From Chitinophagaceae bacterium (GTDB lineage: Bacteria; Bacteroidota; Bacteroidia; Chitinophagales; Chitinophagaceae): a stretch of 14,253 bases of DNA. Of the stretch, positions 7,108 to 13,379 are shown piece by piece. A program made the translations under genes and the position numbers. Position 1 is the stretch's first letter, and each line of letters begins with the position of its first letter. The notes beneath the pieces are model-generated. The model had not been told where the DNA came from. It saw only the letters and a program-made list of their open reading frames with translations, and ran no database searches. The DNA lies in assembly GCA_016786965.1 (NCBI GenBank), contig JAEUVL010000937.1, positions 1-14,253 on the forward strand, written 5' to 3'.

Positions 7108-8034
7108 ATGCCAAAAATTACCAGGTTCATATTCGTCTTGACTGTCTTTGTCATTGCTATATTTACCAGTTGCCAGAAAGAAACCACAAACACAGGAACA
7201 TCAGAGGCTAAGCTGGTACTGAAATTTAAGTTTGATTCGGCACAGGCAAGGCTTAACAATATAGGTCAGCCACAGGCCGTAGCTCCTGGCAATGCAGGCC
7301 AAAGCCCTTTGTTCAATAAAATGAGTGCCCATTATGTGGAGTTGGCCCCCGGCGCCTTAACAGCATTGGGTGCCGGAGCAGTTTTATATCACGCCACAGA
7401 AACGTCCGTGGGTGGAGCAACGGCTATTGATTTTGAAAAATCAACTTTTGCCGGAAATAATGAAACCTTTTTTTCGATTCCACTCAAAAATATTGCAGCA
7501 GGTGAGTACGAATGGCTACGGGTGTCCCTGGCTTACCAGAACTATGAAGTGAAATACTATATCGATACCGTGATAAGCGGCATTACGATAAGGCAATCTT
7601 TCCCGGGCACAGTGGCTTCTTTTATTGGTTACCGCAGCTATATAAAAAACCATACAATAAAAAATCAAACCCTTACGGTAAATGCCAATAAGGCACAGGG
7701 TTTCTGGGGCTTCGAGACCACTGTAAATTTTGGAGGCATTAACTATCCATATATTACGTCCGGGCAGGCTCCGGCTGGTGCCACCACCGTTCCCAACCCG
7801 ATATTTGCCACCTCACCTATACCGGCCGGCTCTTGTGTGGTAACGGCTGCGTTTGCTCCCGGCAAATTGAAGATCACCGGCAATGAAACCTCCGACATAG
7901 TTATCGAAGTATCATTAAGCACTAACAAAAGTTTTGAATGGACAGAAGTGGTAAATGACGGCCGTTGGGAGCCTGGCAAAGGAGAGCAGGTGGTAGATAT
8001 GGGCATCCGTGGTATGATCCCGACAATAAAATAA
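7108..8034 (+). CDS. Lipoprotein of unknown function, 308 aa
   Basis: I do not recognise a domain. The N-terminus is a lipoprotein signal peptide with lipobox FTSC (C22), and the mature protein starts with the low-complexity QKETTNTG linker. The rest looks like an all-beta secreted protein: alternating hydrophobic stretches, many Gly, Ala, Pro and Thr, aromatic-rich segments (YEWLRVSLAYQNYEVKYY, about 132-149; GFWGFETTVNFGG, about 197-209), one further Cys near 243, and a conserved-looking end (WEPGKGEQVVDMGIRGMIPTIK region, 287-308). It has no catalytic signature that I can see. The start is the only ATG giving a complete signal peptide. It is divergent from the lactamase gene and converges on the 175-aa gene with 7 bases between stop codons. 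It could be a small ligand- or metal-binding lipoprotein, but nothing here proves this. Confidence 0.8.
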   Translation: MPKITRFIFVLTVFVIAIFTSCQKETTNTGTSEAKLVLKFKFDSAQARLNNIGQPQAVAPGNAGQSPLFNKMSAHYVELAPGALTALGAGAVLYHATETSVGGATAIDFEKSTFAGNNETFFSIPLKNIAAGEYEWLRVSLAYQNYEVKYYIDTVISGITIRQSFPGTVASFIGYRSYIKNHTIKNQTLTVNANKAQGFWGFETTVNFGGINYPYITSGQAPAGATTVPNPIFATSPIPAGSCVVTAAFAPGKLKITGNETSDIVIEVSLSTNKSFEWTEVVNDGRWEPGKGEQVVDMGIRGMIPTIK

Positions 8035-8041
8035 CTGACAC

Positions 8042-8569
8042 CTATTTATTCCGGGTAAGTACCGCCTTTTGGTAGCTGCCTATCTTGTAACTATTCACCG
8101 AAGGGCTATCCTCCGTTCCATTTCCGGTGGTAGCGATGGGCCTGGCACTGATGCTGTAGAACTCGATCATCAGTGTATCATTCTCTATCCAATAGTTATT
8201 GACAATAGTATTATTCATCACTGTAAAAGCACCGCTTAATTTATTAGCTACCCAGAACTGATCAAGTACAATACCGTTGTTTTCATCTATCACCCAGTGA
8301 GTACCACTGGTGTCTTTTAGTATAAGTTTATACGGCCGATTGTCAATTGTTTCTTTACCATAAATGATCTGCCATGACCAGGTGTTAGCGCTATCTGTGG
8401 GGCGGATGCGTAGCTCCATATTTACTTTTTGTGGCTCAGCCTGTCCGGTTCTATACCACTCTAATTCTCCTTTCCAATTCCCCTCCCAGCTTTTCGGAAA
8501 AGCATGTGACTGAGCTTTCAAAGAAAAGAAACTGATACAAGAGAAAAACAAGACAATAATGGTCCGCAT
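8042..8569 (-). CDS. Exported 175-aa protein, possibly lipocalin-like beta-barrel
   Basis: Family not recognised with certainty. Residues 1-19 form a signal peptide with likely cleavage at LKA/Q; a Cys at 11 sits inside the hydrophobic core and is a poor lipobox. The mature part is rich in Trp and beta-type alternation: SWEGNWKGELEWY (27-39), then WSWQIIYG, HWVIDENNGIVLDQFW, TIVNNYWIENDTLMIEF. An N-terminal 'xWxGxW.GEL' followed by evenly spaced strands resembles small secreted lipocalin-like or DUF1579-like barrels that bind hydrophobic ligands, but this is shape, not homology. The terminator of the upstream small lipoprotein gene lies just before its start, so it probably has its own promoter. 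The stop codon faces that of the 308-aa lipoprotein gene across 7 bases. Confidence 0.75.
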   Translation of the reverse strand: MRTIIVLFFSCISFFSLKAQSHAFPKSWEGNWKGELEWYRTGQAEPQKVNMELRIRPTDSANTWSWQIIYGKETIDNRPYKLILKDTSGTHWVIDENNGIVLDQFWVANKLSGAFTVMNNTIVNNYWIENDTLMIEFYSISARPIATTGNGTEDSPSVNSYKIGSYQKAVLTRNK

Positions 8570-8586
8570 ACAATAGCTTTTGCTTT

Positions 8587-8616
8587 AAAAATAAAAAATC
8601 CCGGTGATAGCCGGGA
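8587..8616 (-). terminator. Rho-independent terminator after the 42-aa lipoprotein gene
   Basis: On the minus strand the arms TCCCGG and CCGGGA (8611-8616 and 8599-8604) form a 6-bp GC-rich stem with a 6-base loop, extendable by a G-U and an A-U pair, followed directly by a T-rich tract (TTTTTT A TTTTT, 8598-8587). It lies 28 bases downstream of the small lipoprotein stop and 18 bases upstream of the next gene, separating the two transcripts. Confidence 0.75.
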
Positions 8617-8644
8617 CTGAAATAATGTTGAATGGGAAAATGCC

Positions 8645-8773
8645 TTACATATAAAAACCACCTTTCTGTTTGTAATGCTTATTTCCCTGGCAATCCCTTT
8701 TGGTAGCAGCGCAGGAACTAAAAACGAACATAACAGTGGCCACGAGGGCAAAGCATAGCAAAAACTTTTTCAT
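8645..8773 (-). CDS. 42-aa small lipoprotein
   Basis: A tiny gene encoding a basic N-terminus (MKKF), a hydrophobic core and a lipobox VFSSC (C21), leaving a 22-residue mature peptide with one more Cys (C28) and a basic, aromatic tail (HYKQKGGFYM). The reading frame extends 18 codons further upstream, but those residues are polar and would bury the signal peptide; the MKKF start at 8773 is the sensible one. The intact lipoprotein signal and a dedicated terminator immediately downstream argue that it is a real gene. Function unknown; after processing it would be a very short peptide tethered to a membrane, comparable in size to entericidin- or Lpp-like small lipoproteins but without recognisable similarity to them. 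Confidence 0.7.
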   Translation of the reverse strand: MKKFLLCFALVATVMFVFSSCAATKRDCQGNKHYKQKGGFYM

Positions 8774-9120
8774 ACTCTTTTTTAAAAAGTTGGTATCGCT
8801 ATCGCATAGCAACAGCGTACGGGTCAAAAATTAGTTAAGGAAATTCCAGAGGAAAATGGTGGGTAGAGTTTTATGCCATCGTAGATAGGTAACGAAAATA
8901 GTGCCGGGAAATTACTTTTCATAACTTTTCAGCTCTTTTTTTGTAGATCTTTTAAGAAAGATCAGTATTTGTTCAACGAATCGTAAAAACACTATAGCAG
9001 TTGAGACGCAATCTCCAGCAGCAGGATTAATTTTTTACTCTTTAGTATGAAGCCTGCAAAAAGCTAACTCATGCAAAACAAACTAATTACAGTAATTTTA
9101 TGCCCTCAAAACTTATAACA
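8774..9120. other. 347-base gene-free stretch between divergent small lipoprotein genes
   Basis: No coding sequence is convincing here on either strand. It holds the upstream regions of two divergent lipoprotein genes. Visible structure: a 7-bp perfect dyad GATCTTT-TAAG-AAAGATC (8946-8963), a short GCTAT-CGC-ATAGC hairpin in the leader of the 42-aa gene (about 8796-8808), and a near-consensus -7 box TAATTTTA (9093-9100) before the 199-aa gene. The dyad lacks a T-tract longer than its own arms, so it is more like an operator than a terminator. Confidence 0.5.
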
Positions 9121-9720
9121 ATGAAAAGATTTTATCTTTTGCTGGCTGCTTCTGCCATGCTGATAACCGCCTGCAATAATAACAAGCCAAAAGAAACGAT
9201 CACTATCCCCTCTGAAGATGGAAAAGGGGCAGTAACGATTGATGTAAACCAAATGAAAAATGTAGCCGAGGACATGGAAAAAATGAAGGATGAACTCGGA
9301 AAGCTCACCCCGTTAAGTCTTGATGAATTGAAAGCTCTTATTCCGGAAACACTGATGGGGGGCAAAAGAAAGGATTTCAACGTAAGCTCCAGTGCCGGTG
9401 CAAGCATGGCTACCGGTGAGTATGAATTAAATGACTCTACTGAGGTAAAACTTAGCATCTACGATTGTGCCGGACCAGGTGGGGCAGGTATTTATTCTAT
9501 GCAATATTTGGGACTGATGAATTTTCAACAAGAAAGCGAAGAAGAGTATACCAAAAGTATTGAGATCAATGGTGTAAAAGGGTTTGAACATTGTGACAAA
9601 ACATCTAACGACTGTACTGTTACTTTCTTTTCCGGTGGCCGTTTCCTGGTAAACCTGGAAGCAGACCATGTAGGTGCTCCTGCTTTAAGGGCAGCTGCAG
9701 CACAATTGAAGTTTAAATAA
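9121..9720 (+). CDS. Lipoprotein of unknown function, 199 aa
   Basis: No named domain is recognised. The frame is open from 9100, but the ATG at 9121 directly gives a standard lipoprotein signal (MKRFYLLLAASAMLITAC, C18); the seven extra residues upstream would weaken it, so 9121 is preferred. After a short Asn/Lys linker come an acidic amphipathic helix (about 43-60, VAEDMEKMKDELGKL), then a motif LSLDELKALIPETLMGG (about 65-81), and a compact alpha/beta region with YDCAGPGGAGIYSMQYLGL (about 117-135) and a FFSGGRFLVNLEADHVG strand pair near the end. Cys residues at about 119, 160 and 168 may form a disulfide. It ends in tandem stops (TAA TAA), followed at once by a strong terminator. Probably a periplasmic or outer-membrane-anchored protein. 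Confidence 0.82.
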   Translation: MKRFYLLLAASAMLITACNNNKPKETITIPSEDGKGAVTIDVNQMKNVAEDMEKMKDELGKLTPLSLDELKALIPETLMGGKRKDFNVSSSAGASMATGEYELNDSTEVKLSIYDCAGPGGAGIYSMQYLGLMNFQQESEEEYTKSIEINGVKGFEHCDKTSNDCTVTFFSGGRFLVNLEADHVGAPALRAAAAQLKFK

Positions 9721-9726
9721 TAAGAC

Positions 9727-9781
9727 TTCCTATTAATAAAAAAGACGTTCAAAATCTGAACGTCTTTTTTATTAATAGGAA
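9727..9781. terminator. Bidirectional terminator with perfect 25-bp inverted repeat
   Basis: The arms 9727-9751 and 9757-9781 are exact reverse complements over 25 bases with a 5-base loop (AAATC). The core is GACGTTCA...TGAACGTC flanked by A6/T6, so each strand gives a GC-containing hairpin ending in a run of U: a classic two-way terminator between the convergent 199-aa lipoprotein gene and kbl. The outer 11 AT-rich pairs (TTCCTATTAAT) are longer than termination requires. Confidence 0.93.
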
Positions 9782-9798
9782 CTTAAACATTCGTAGTC

Positions 9799-10986
9799 CT
9801 ATTTCAGTACGCCCAGCTCTTTTCCGATCTTGGTAAATGCCGCAATGGCTTTGTCCAGGTGTGCTGTCTCATGTGCCGCACTTAGCTGTACCCTTATTCT
9901 TGCCTGGCCCTTTGCCACTACCGGAAAGAAGAAACCAATTACATAAATGCCTTCATCCAACAGTTTGGCGGCCATCGTTTGTGCCAGTACAGCATCATAC
10001 AGCATAATAGGTACGATAGGATGGTCGCCGGGCTTGATGTCAAAGCCGGCCTCAGTCATTTTTGTGCGGAAATACCGGGTATTATTTTCCAGTTTATCCC
10101 TGAGTTCAGTAGTTTCGGTGAGCATATCCAGCACGGCAATGGAAGCTCCTACAATTGATGGTGCCAGTGTATTGCTGAATAAGTAAGGCCTTGACTTTTG
10201 CCGCAGCATATCAATAATTTCTTTTCTGCCGGAAGTAAAGCCACCGGATGCACCACCCAGGGCTTTTCCCAAAGTACCCGTTATGATATCTATTTTTCCC
10301 ATCACCCCGCGGTATTCGTGGGTGCCGCGGCCGGTTCTGCCCAGGAAACCGGAGGAATGGCATTCATCTATCATAATGCAGGCATCATACTTCTCTGCCA
10401 GCTCCACTATCTTATCCAGCTGAGCAATCGTTCCGTCCATGCTAAATGAACCATCGGTAACAATGATCCGGCTTCTGCAATCCGCCGCTTCTGCCAGTTT
10501 TGCGGCCAGGTCATCCATATTATTATGCTCGTAACGAAACCGCTGTGCTTTACAAAGACGAACGCCATCAATGATAGAAGCATGATTCAACGCATCAGAG
10601 ATGATAGCATCCTGCTCATTAAAAAGAGGTTCAAATACTCCTCCATTAGCATCAAAAGCCGCTGCATATAATATTGTATCTTCTGTACCAAGAAAATCGG
10701 AGATCTTATCTTCCAGTTCTTTATGAATATCCTGTGTACCACAGATGAAGCGTACACTGCTCATGCCGTACCCTCTTTCATCTATGGCTTTATGGGCCGC
10801 AGCTATTACTTTGGGGTGGCTCGACAAGCCAAGATAGTTGTTAGCACAAAAATTCAGTACTGTTTTTCCGTTTACAATGATCTCAGCACCCTGCGGGCTG
10901 GTGATCACCCTTTCTGTTTTATACAGACCTGATGACTTTATTTCCTCTACTTCTTTGGCAATGCGTTGCACCAGCTTTTCGTTCAT
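9799..10986 (-). CDS. kbl: Glycine C-acetyltransferase (2-amino-3-ketobutyrate CoA ligase)
   Basis: A PLP enzyme of the alpha-oxoamine synthase family that interconverts 2-amino-3-oxobutyrate plus CoA with glycine plus acetyl-CoA, the second step of threonine breakdown after threonine dehydrogenase. Its 395 aa compare with 398 in E. coli. Shared blocks are very close to E. coli Kbl: NFCANNYLGL (45-54), VRFICGTQD (78-86), ISDALNHASIIDGVRLCKA (129-147) with H135, the PLP aspartate D207, the Schiff-base lysine K241 (TGTLGKALGGASGG), YLFSNTLAP and KGQARIRVQLSAAH. These separate it from BioF and serine palmitoyltransferase, the main alternatives. The block MIDECHSSGFLG resembles the DECH version of animal GCAT more than the DDSH of E. 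coli. The frame opens 21 codons earlier, but those codons cover the -7 box, so the start at 10986 (MNEKLV) is chosen. No tdh adjoins it. Confidence 0.97.
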   Translation of the reverse strand: MNEKLVQRIAKEVEEIKSSGLYKTERVITSPQGAEIIVNGKTVLNFCANNYLGLSSHPKVIAAAHKAIDERGYGMSSVRFICGTQDIHKELEDKISDFLGTEDTILYAAAFDANGGVFEPLFNEQDAIISDALNHASIIDGVRLCKAQRFRYEHNNMDDLAAKLAEAADCRSRIIVTDGSFSMDGTIAQLDKIVELAEKYDACIMIDECHSSGFLGRTGRGTHEYRGVMGKIDIITGTLGKALGGASGGFTSGRKEIIDMLRQKSRPYLFSNTLAPSIVGASIAVLDMLTETTELRDKLENNTRYFRTKMTEAGFDIKPGDHPIVPIMLYDAVLAQTMAAKLLDEGIYVIGFFFPVVAKGQARIRVQLSAAHETAHLDKAIAAFTKIGKELGVLK

Positions 10987-11003
10987 ATGGACTTGTTTAA
11001 AGA

Positions 11004-11011
11004 CAAATATA
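11004..11011 (-). promoter_or_regulatory. -7 box (TATATTTG) of kbl
   Basis: An exact TAnnTTTG match on the minus strand, 17 bases before the chosen kbl ATG. It lies inside the longer possible reading frame, which supports the shorter start. No good TTTG at the -33 distance was seen. Confidence 0.45.
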
Positions 11012-11165
11012 CGGTGTGCCGCTAAGTTGCCGTTCAGATGGTAACTCACCCTTCAGAAACCCTATTCACTATCTCCCCTCCCAGTTTTGGGCAGCAACAA
11101 TCACCTTAAAACGGTATTGCCCCGGTAAGAAAGAAGTTTTAGGTTTGCTGTAACATTTGGGAAAC

Positions 11166-11173
11166 TACTTTCG
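11166..11173 (+). promoter_or_regulatory. Candidate promoter for the 74-aa peptide gene (TTTG ... TACTTTCG)
   Basis: TACTTTCG differs by one base from TAnnTTTG and is preceded by TTTG at 11144-11147 with an 18-base spacer, close to the usual 19-21. It lies 21 bases before the ATG at 11195. Confidence 0.35.
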
Positions 11174-11194
11174 TCCCATTCAAAAACCAACACC

Positions 11195-11419
11195 ATGCAA
11201 CGAAAAAACTGGATCATACTGGCTTTTATAGCTGTTTTTCTCTCTGCCGGTATTTTTTTACTGGGATCTTCCCCGGCTGTAGTGGCTGAAAAACCAACTT
11301 GTTGCAAAAAAATCACCCCTGCTGCCCCAGAATGTGCTGATAAAGGTGGCAACAGCAGTGAAATGGTAAATGAGACCCTTTCCCGCCAATTTATTTTCAT
11401 TACCCCGCCAGTGTATTGA
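11195..11419 (+). CDS. 74-aa exported or membrane-anchored Cys-containing peptide
   Basis: Not a family I recognise. The N-terminus is basic (MQRKN), followed by a hydrophobic stretch (7-24, IILAFIAVFLSAGIFLLG) that could be a signal peptide with cleavage at VVA/E (31/32) or an uncleaved anchor. The remaining 43 residues hold three cysteines, C36-C37 and C47 (TCCKK...PEC), and end in an aromatic/Pro segment (FIFITPPVY). Cys-Cys plus a third Cys in a short exported chain suggests metal binding or a disulfide, but this is inference. A promoter-like pair precedes it and a terminator-like hairpin follows 31 bases after the stop, which supports a free-standing gene. It lies 206 bases upstream of the sigma factor gene on the same strand; a link between them is possible but unproven. 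Confidence 0.65.
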   Translation: MQRKNWIILAFIAVFLSAGIFLLGSSPAVVAEKPTCCKKITPAAPECADKGGNSSEMVNETLSRQFIFITPPVY

Positions 11420-11449
11420 TTTTCAACGTATCAGCACTTAAAAATAATT

Positions 11450-11491
11450 GCCCCCCGGTGTAACTTAATTGCCCGCGGGGCGTTTTACTTT
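11450..11491 (+). terminator. Probable rho-independent terminator after the 74-aa peptide gene
   Basis: Arms GCCCCCCGG (11450-11458) and CCGCGGGGC (11473-11481) pair over 9 positions with a single C-C mismatch, around a 14-base AT-rich loop, and are followed by GTTTTACTTTT. It separates the peptide gene from the sigma factor operon. Confidence 0.65.
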
Positions 11492-11501
11492 TCAAAGCAG
11501 A

Positions 11502-11544
11502 TACCTCTATTTACCTTTACCTGCTTTCCCGGCTGTTTTTACCT
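11502..11544 (+). repeat. Four TACCT repeats upstream of the sigma factor gene
   Basis: TACCT recurs at 11502, 11512, 11518 and 11540, mostly preceded by T-tracts (TTTACCT). The set lies 80-125 bases upstream of the sigma factor start, where its promoter should be. TACCTTTA (11518 context) and TACCTTGT (11540) are imperfect -7 boxes; repeats here may be promoter or regulator sites, or chance. Confidence 0.3.
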
Positions 11545-11625
11545 TGTACTACGAAGCTTTGGACCGTAATGGGCTGACCAAAACCAGGGGATCAAACAGC
11601 GGACCGCTGAAAAGAGCAAAGTAGT

Positions 11626-12111
11626 ATGACTGAAAGAGAATACAATGAATGTGTAACGGCGTATGCAGACAATGTGTACCGCTTTATCCTGAAAAACCTC
11701 CGTCATGAGGAGGATGCAAGGGATGTGGTACAAACTGCCTTCGAAAAAATGTGGCGCCACCGGGAAGAAGTAGATAATCAAAAAAGTAAATCTTATCTTT
11801 TTACCGTTGCTTATCACCAGATGATCGACCATATCCGCAAAGTGAAGCGGATACAACTGCGGGATGAATTCAGTGCGGAAACAAAAGTGCAGAACCAGCC
11901 GGCCAATAACCTGAAAAAAATATTGGATGAGGCTCTGAACCGGTTAAGCGAAACACAAAAATCATTGGTATTACTGAAAGACTATGAAGGATACAGTTAT
12001 GAAGAAATAGGCCAGATCATGAACCTGAACCCCAGCCAGGTAAAAGTTTACCTCCACCGGGCAAGGGTGCAATTGAAAGAATATTTAGTAAAAATGGAAA
12101 ATGTAATATAA
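11626..12111 (+). CDS. ECF-type RNA polymerase sigma-70 factor
   Basis: A 161-aa sigma factor with only the two domains of the ECF class. Region 2 (about 8-75) includes the helix around DARDVVQTAFEKMWRHREE (30-48), which binds core polymerase and the -10 region, and the stretch SYLFTVAYHQMIDHIRK (56-72). Region 4 (about 100-155) carries the helix-turn-helix that reads the -35 region (YSYEEIGQIMNLNPSQVKVYLHRAR, in parts 123-147). Region 1.1 and region 3 are absent, as expected. It directs transcription of an unknown regulon. The ATG at 11626 follows an AG-rich stretch (GAAAAGAGCAAAG) and gives the normal length. The anti-sigma-like gene follows after 59 bases, so the pair is probably one transcript and the sigma factor is presumably held inactive by that protein. 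Confidence 0.95.
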   Translation: MTEREYNECVTAYADNVYRFILKNLRHEEDARDVVQTAFEKMWRHREEVDNQKSKSYLFTVAYHQMIDHIRKVKRIQLRDEFSAETKVQNQPANNLKKILDEALNRLSETQKSLVLLKDYEGYSYEEIGQIMNLNPSQVKVYLHRARVQLKEYLVKMENVI

Positions 12112-12124
12112 GTCACTGTCAGAT

Positions 12125-12138
12125 GATGGGTAACCATC
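12125..12138 (+). other. Small GNRA-loop hairpin between sigma and anti-sigma genes
   Basis: GATGG-GTAA-CCATC forms a 5-bp stem with a GNRA-type tetraloop 14 bases after the sigma factor stop. It lacks a U-tract, so it is not a terminator; it could slightly stabilise or process the mRNA, or be chance. Confidence 0.3.
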
Positions 12139-12170
12139 TTCCGAACAACAAGTAACAGACAACGAACAAC

Positions 12171-13310
12171 ATGAGCATAACCCGCCATAATTACGAAGAG
12201 TATTTTATCCTGTACATGGATAATGAACTGGGCAGCGAAGATCGCCGCATGGTGGAACTGTTTCTCCAAAACAATCCCGACCTGAAAGAAGAGCTTGATT
12301 CCCTGCTCCAATATAAAATGGAACCTGATACTGCTATTGTTTTTGACGGCAAAGAAGAATTATTAAAAGTGAATGGTGAAACCCCCATTTCCCACTACAA
12401 CTACGAAGAATGGTTTGTTCTCTATACAGATAATGAATTAACAGCTTCGCAAAAAAACACTGTTGATCAGTTTATAGCTGCCAATCCTGCTCTCAAAAAA
12501 GAACTCGACCTCTTGCAAAAGATCAGACTGCAGCCGGAACCCATTGAATTTAAGTATAAACAATCCCTTTACCGTAAAGAAGAAAAAGTAAGGGCTGTTC
12601 CGTTCATCAGATGGAGGTCTGCTGCTGCCATCTTATTATTTCTCATCGGTCTTACTACGGTCATTATTTTAAACAATAAGCCCGCCGGTATTCAAAAAGA
12701 TGGCGTAGCTAAAGCAAATCCCGGAGAGCAAAAAAATAATACTCCGGGTCCCGGCACTTCAACAGTTGCTGAAAACCAAGTGGCCGCCACCACGAATGAA
12801 ACGACCCCTGTTACTAACACTAAGATAACCGACGATAATAAACAGGAGGCCATCCCTTCTTTATCTAAAGAAAATAATACCCCTGTTGCCCAAAAGGTTA
12901 ACAATAATAGAGTTCCTGAACAAAACCTGCCTGAAAATTCGCCTGCACCCATAAAGAATGAAGTTGCCATAACGCAGGATAACATTAAACCAACCAACAA
13001 TCTTCCACAGCCTTTGTACAACCCAAACATCAATACAAATGCGGTAACTAATAACGCTACGGCAAAAGTCAACATCCCTGATAATGCTACTCTTCAAAAT
13101 GCTTTAACAAATGCAGTTGTAACAAATAACAATACTTCCCCGTCTGGCATTACAGACGCATCATTTAATGATGATGGTAGTGGCAAGAAAAACAAACTCC
13201 GTGGCTTCTTCCGGAAAGTAACACGGACCTTTGAAAAAAGAACGAATATTGACCCTACCGATGGCGAGGACAGGTTGCTTGTGGCCGGCCTATCCATCAA
13301 AATGAAATAA
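12171..13310 (+). CDS. Membrane anti-sigma factor-like protein with duplicated N-terminal domain
   Basis: A 379-aa protein. Residues 7-66 and 77-135 are tandem copies of one domain: NYEEYFILYMDNEL (7-20) against NYEEWFVLYTDNEL (77-90), then NNPDLKEELDSLLQ against ANPALKKELDLLQK, a 70-residue period. The helical 'YEE.F.LY.DNEL' domain is typical of anti-sigma N-termini in Bacteroidota and lacks the HxxxCxxC zinc site of classical ZAS proteins. One membrane helix follows (about 149-167), then a long Asn/Thr/Pro-rich periplasmic tail (170-335, likely disordered), and a basic C-terminal block (about 342-379, KLRGFFRKVTRTFEK ... LLVAGLSIKMK) that looks conserved rather than low-complexity and may contact the envelope partner. 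Lying between a sigma factor gene and an outer-membrane barrel gene, it most likely binds the sigma factor in the cytoplasm and senses the envelope. Role inferred from layout. Confidence 0.85.
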   Translation: MSITRHNYEEYFILYMDNELGSEDRRMVELFLQNNPDLKEELDSLLQYKMEPDTAIVFDGKEELLKVNGETPISHYNYEEWFVLYTDNELTASQKNTVDQFIAANPALKKELDLLQKIRLQPEPIEFKYKQSLYRKEEKVRAVPFIRWRSAAAILLFLIGLTTVIILNNKPAGIQKDGVAKANPGEQKNNTPGPGTSTVAENQVAATTNETTPVTNTKITDDNKQEAIPSLSKENNTPVAQKVNNNRVPEQNLPENSPAPIKNEVAITQDNIKPTNNLPQPLYNPNINTNAVTNNATAKVNIPDNATLQNALTNAVVTNNNTSPSGITDASFNDDGSGKKNKLRGFFRKVTRTFEKRTNIDPTDGEDRLLVAGLSIKMK

Positions 13311-13379
13311 CCCTACGCCAAAGCTTCCCGAAATGACCGGAACAGGCAGGATAACAAAAATTAATTAAATTAAAACGAG

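Noticed and set aside
8518..8751. 77-aa open frame on the minus strand spanning the small lipoprotein gene and the 175-aa gene start
   Set aside because: It runs through the terminator hairpin and overlaps two better-supported genes in another frame.
10987..11049. 21-residue N-terminal extension of Kbl
   Set aside because: It covers the exact TATATTTG box and is not similar to the Kbl N-terminus; the start at 10986 gives the normal family length.
12692..13300. Minus-strand open frames opposite the anti-sigma tail
   Set aside because: They are the reverse of Asn/Thr/Pro-rich low-complexity coding sequence, which often leaves the opposite strand open.
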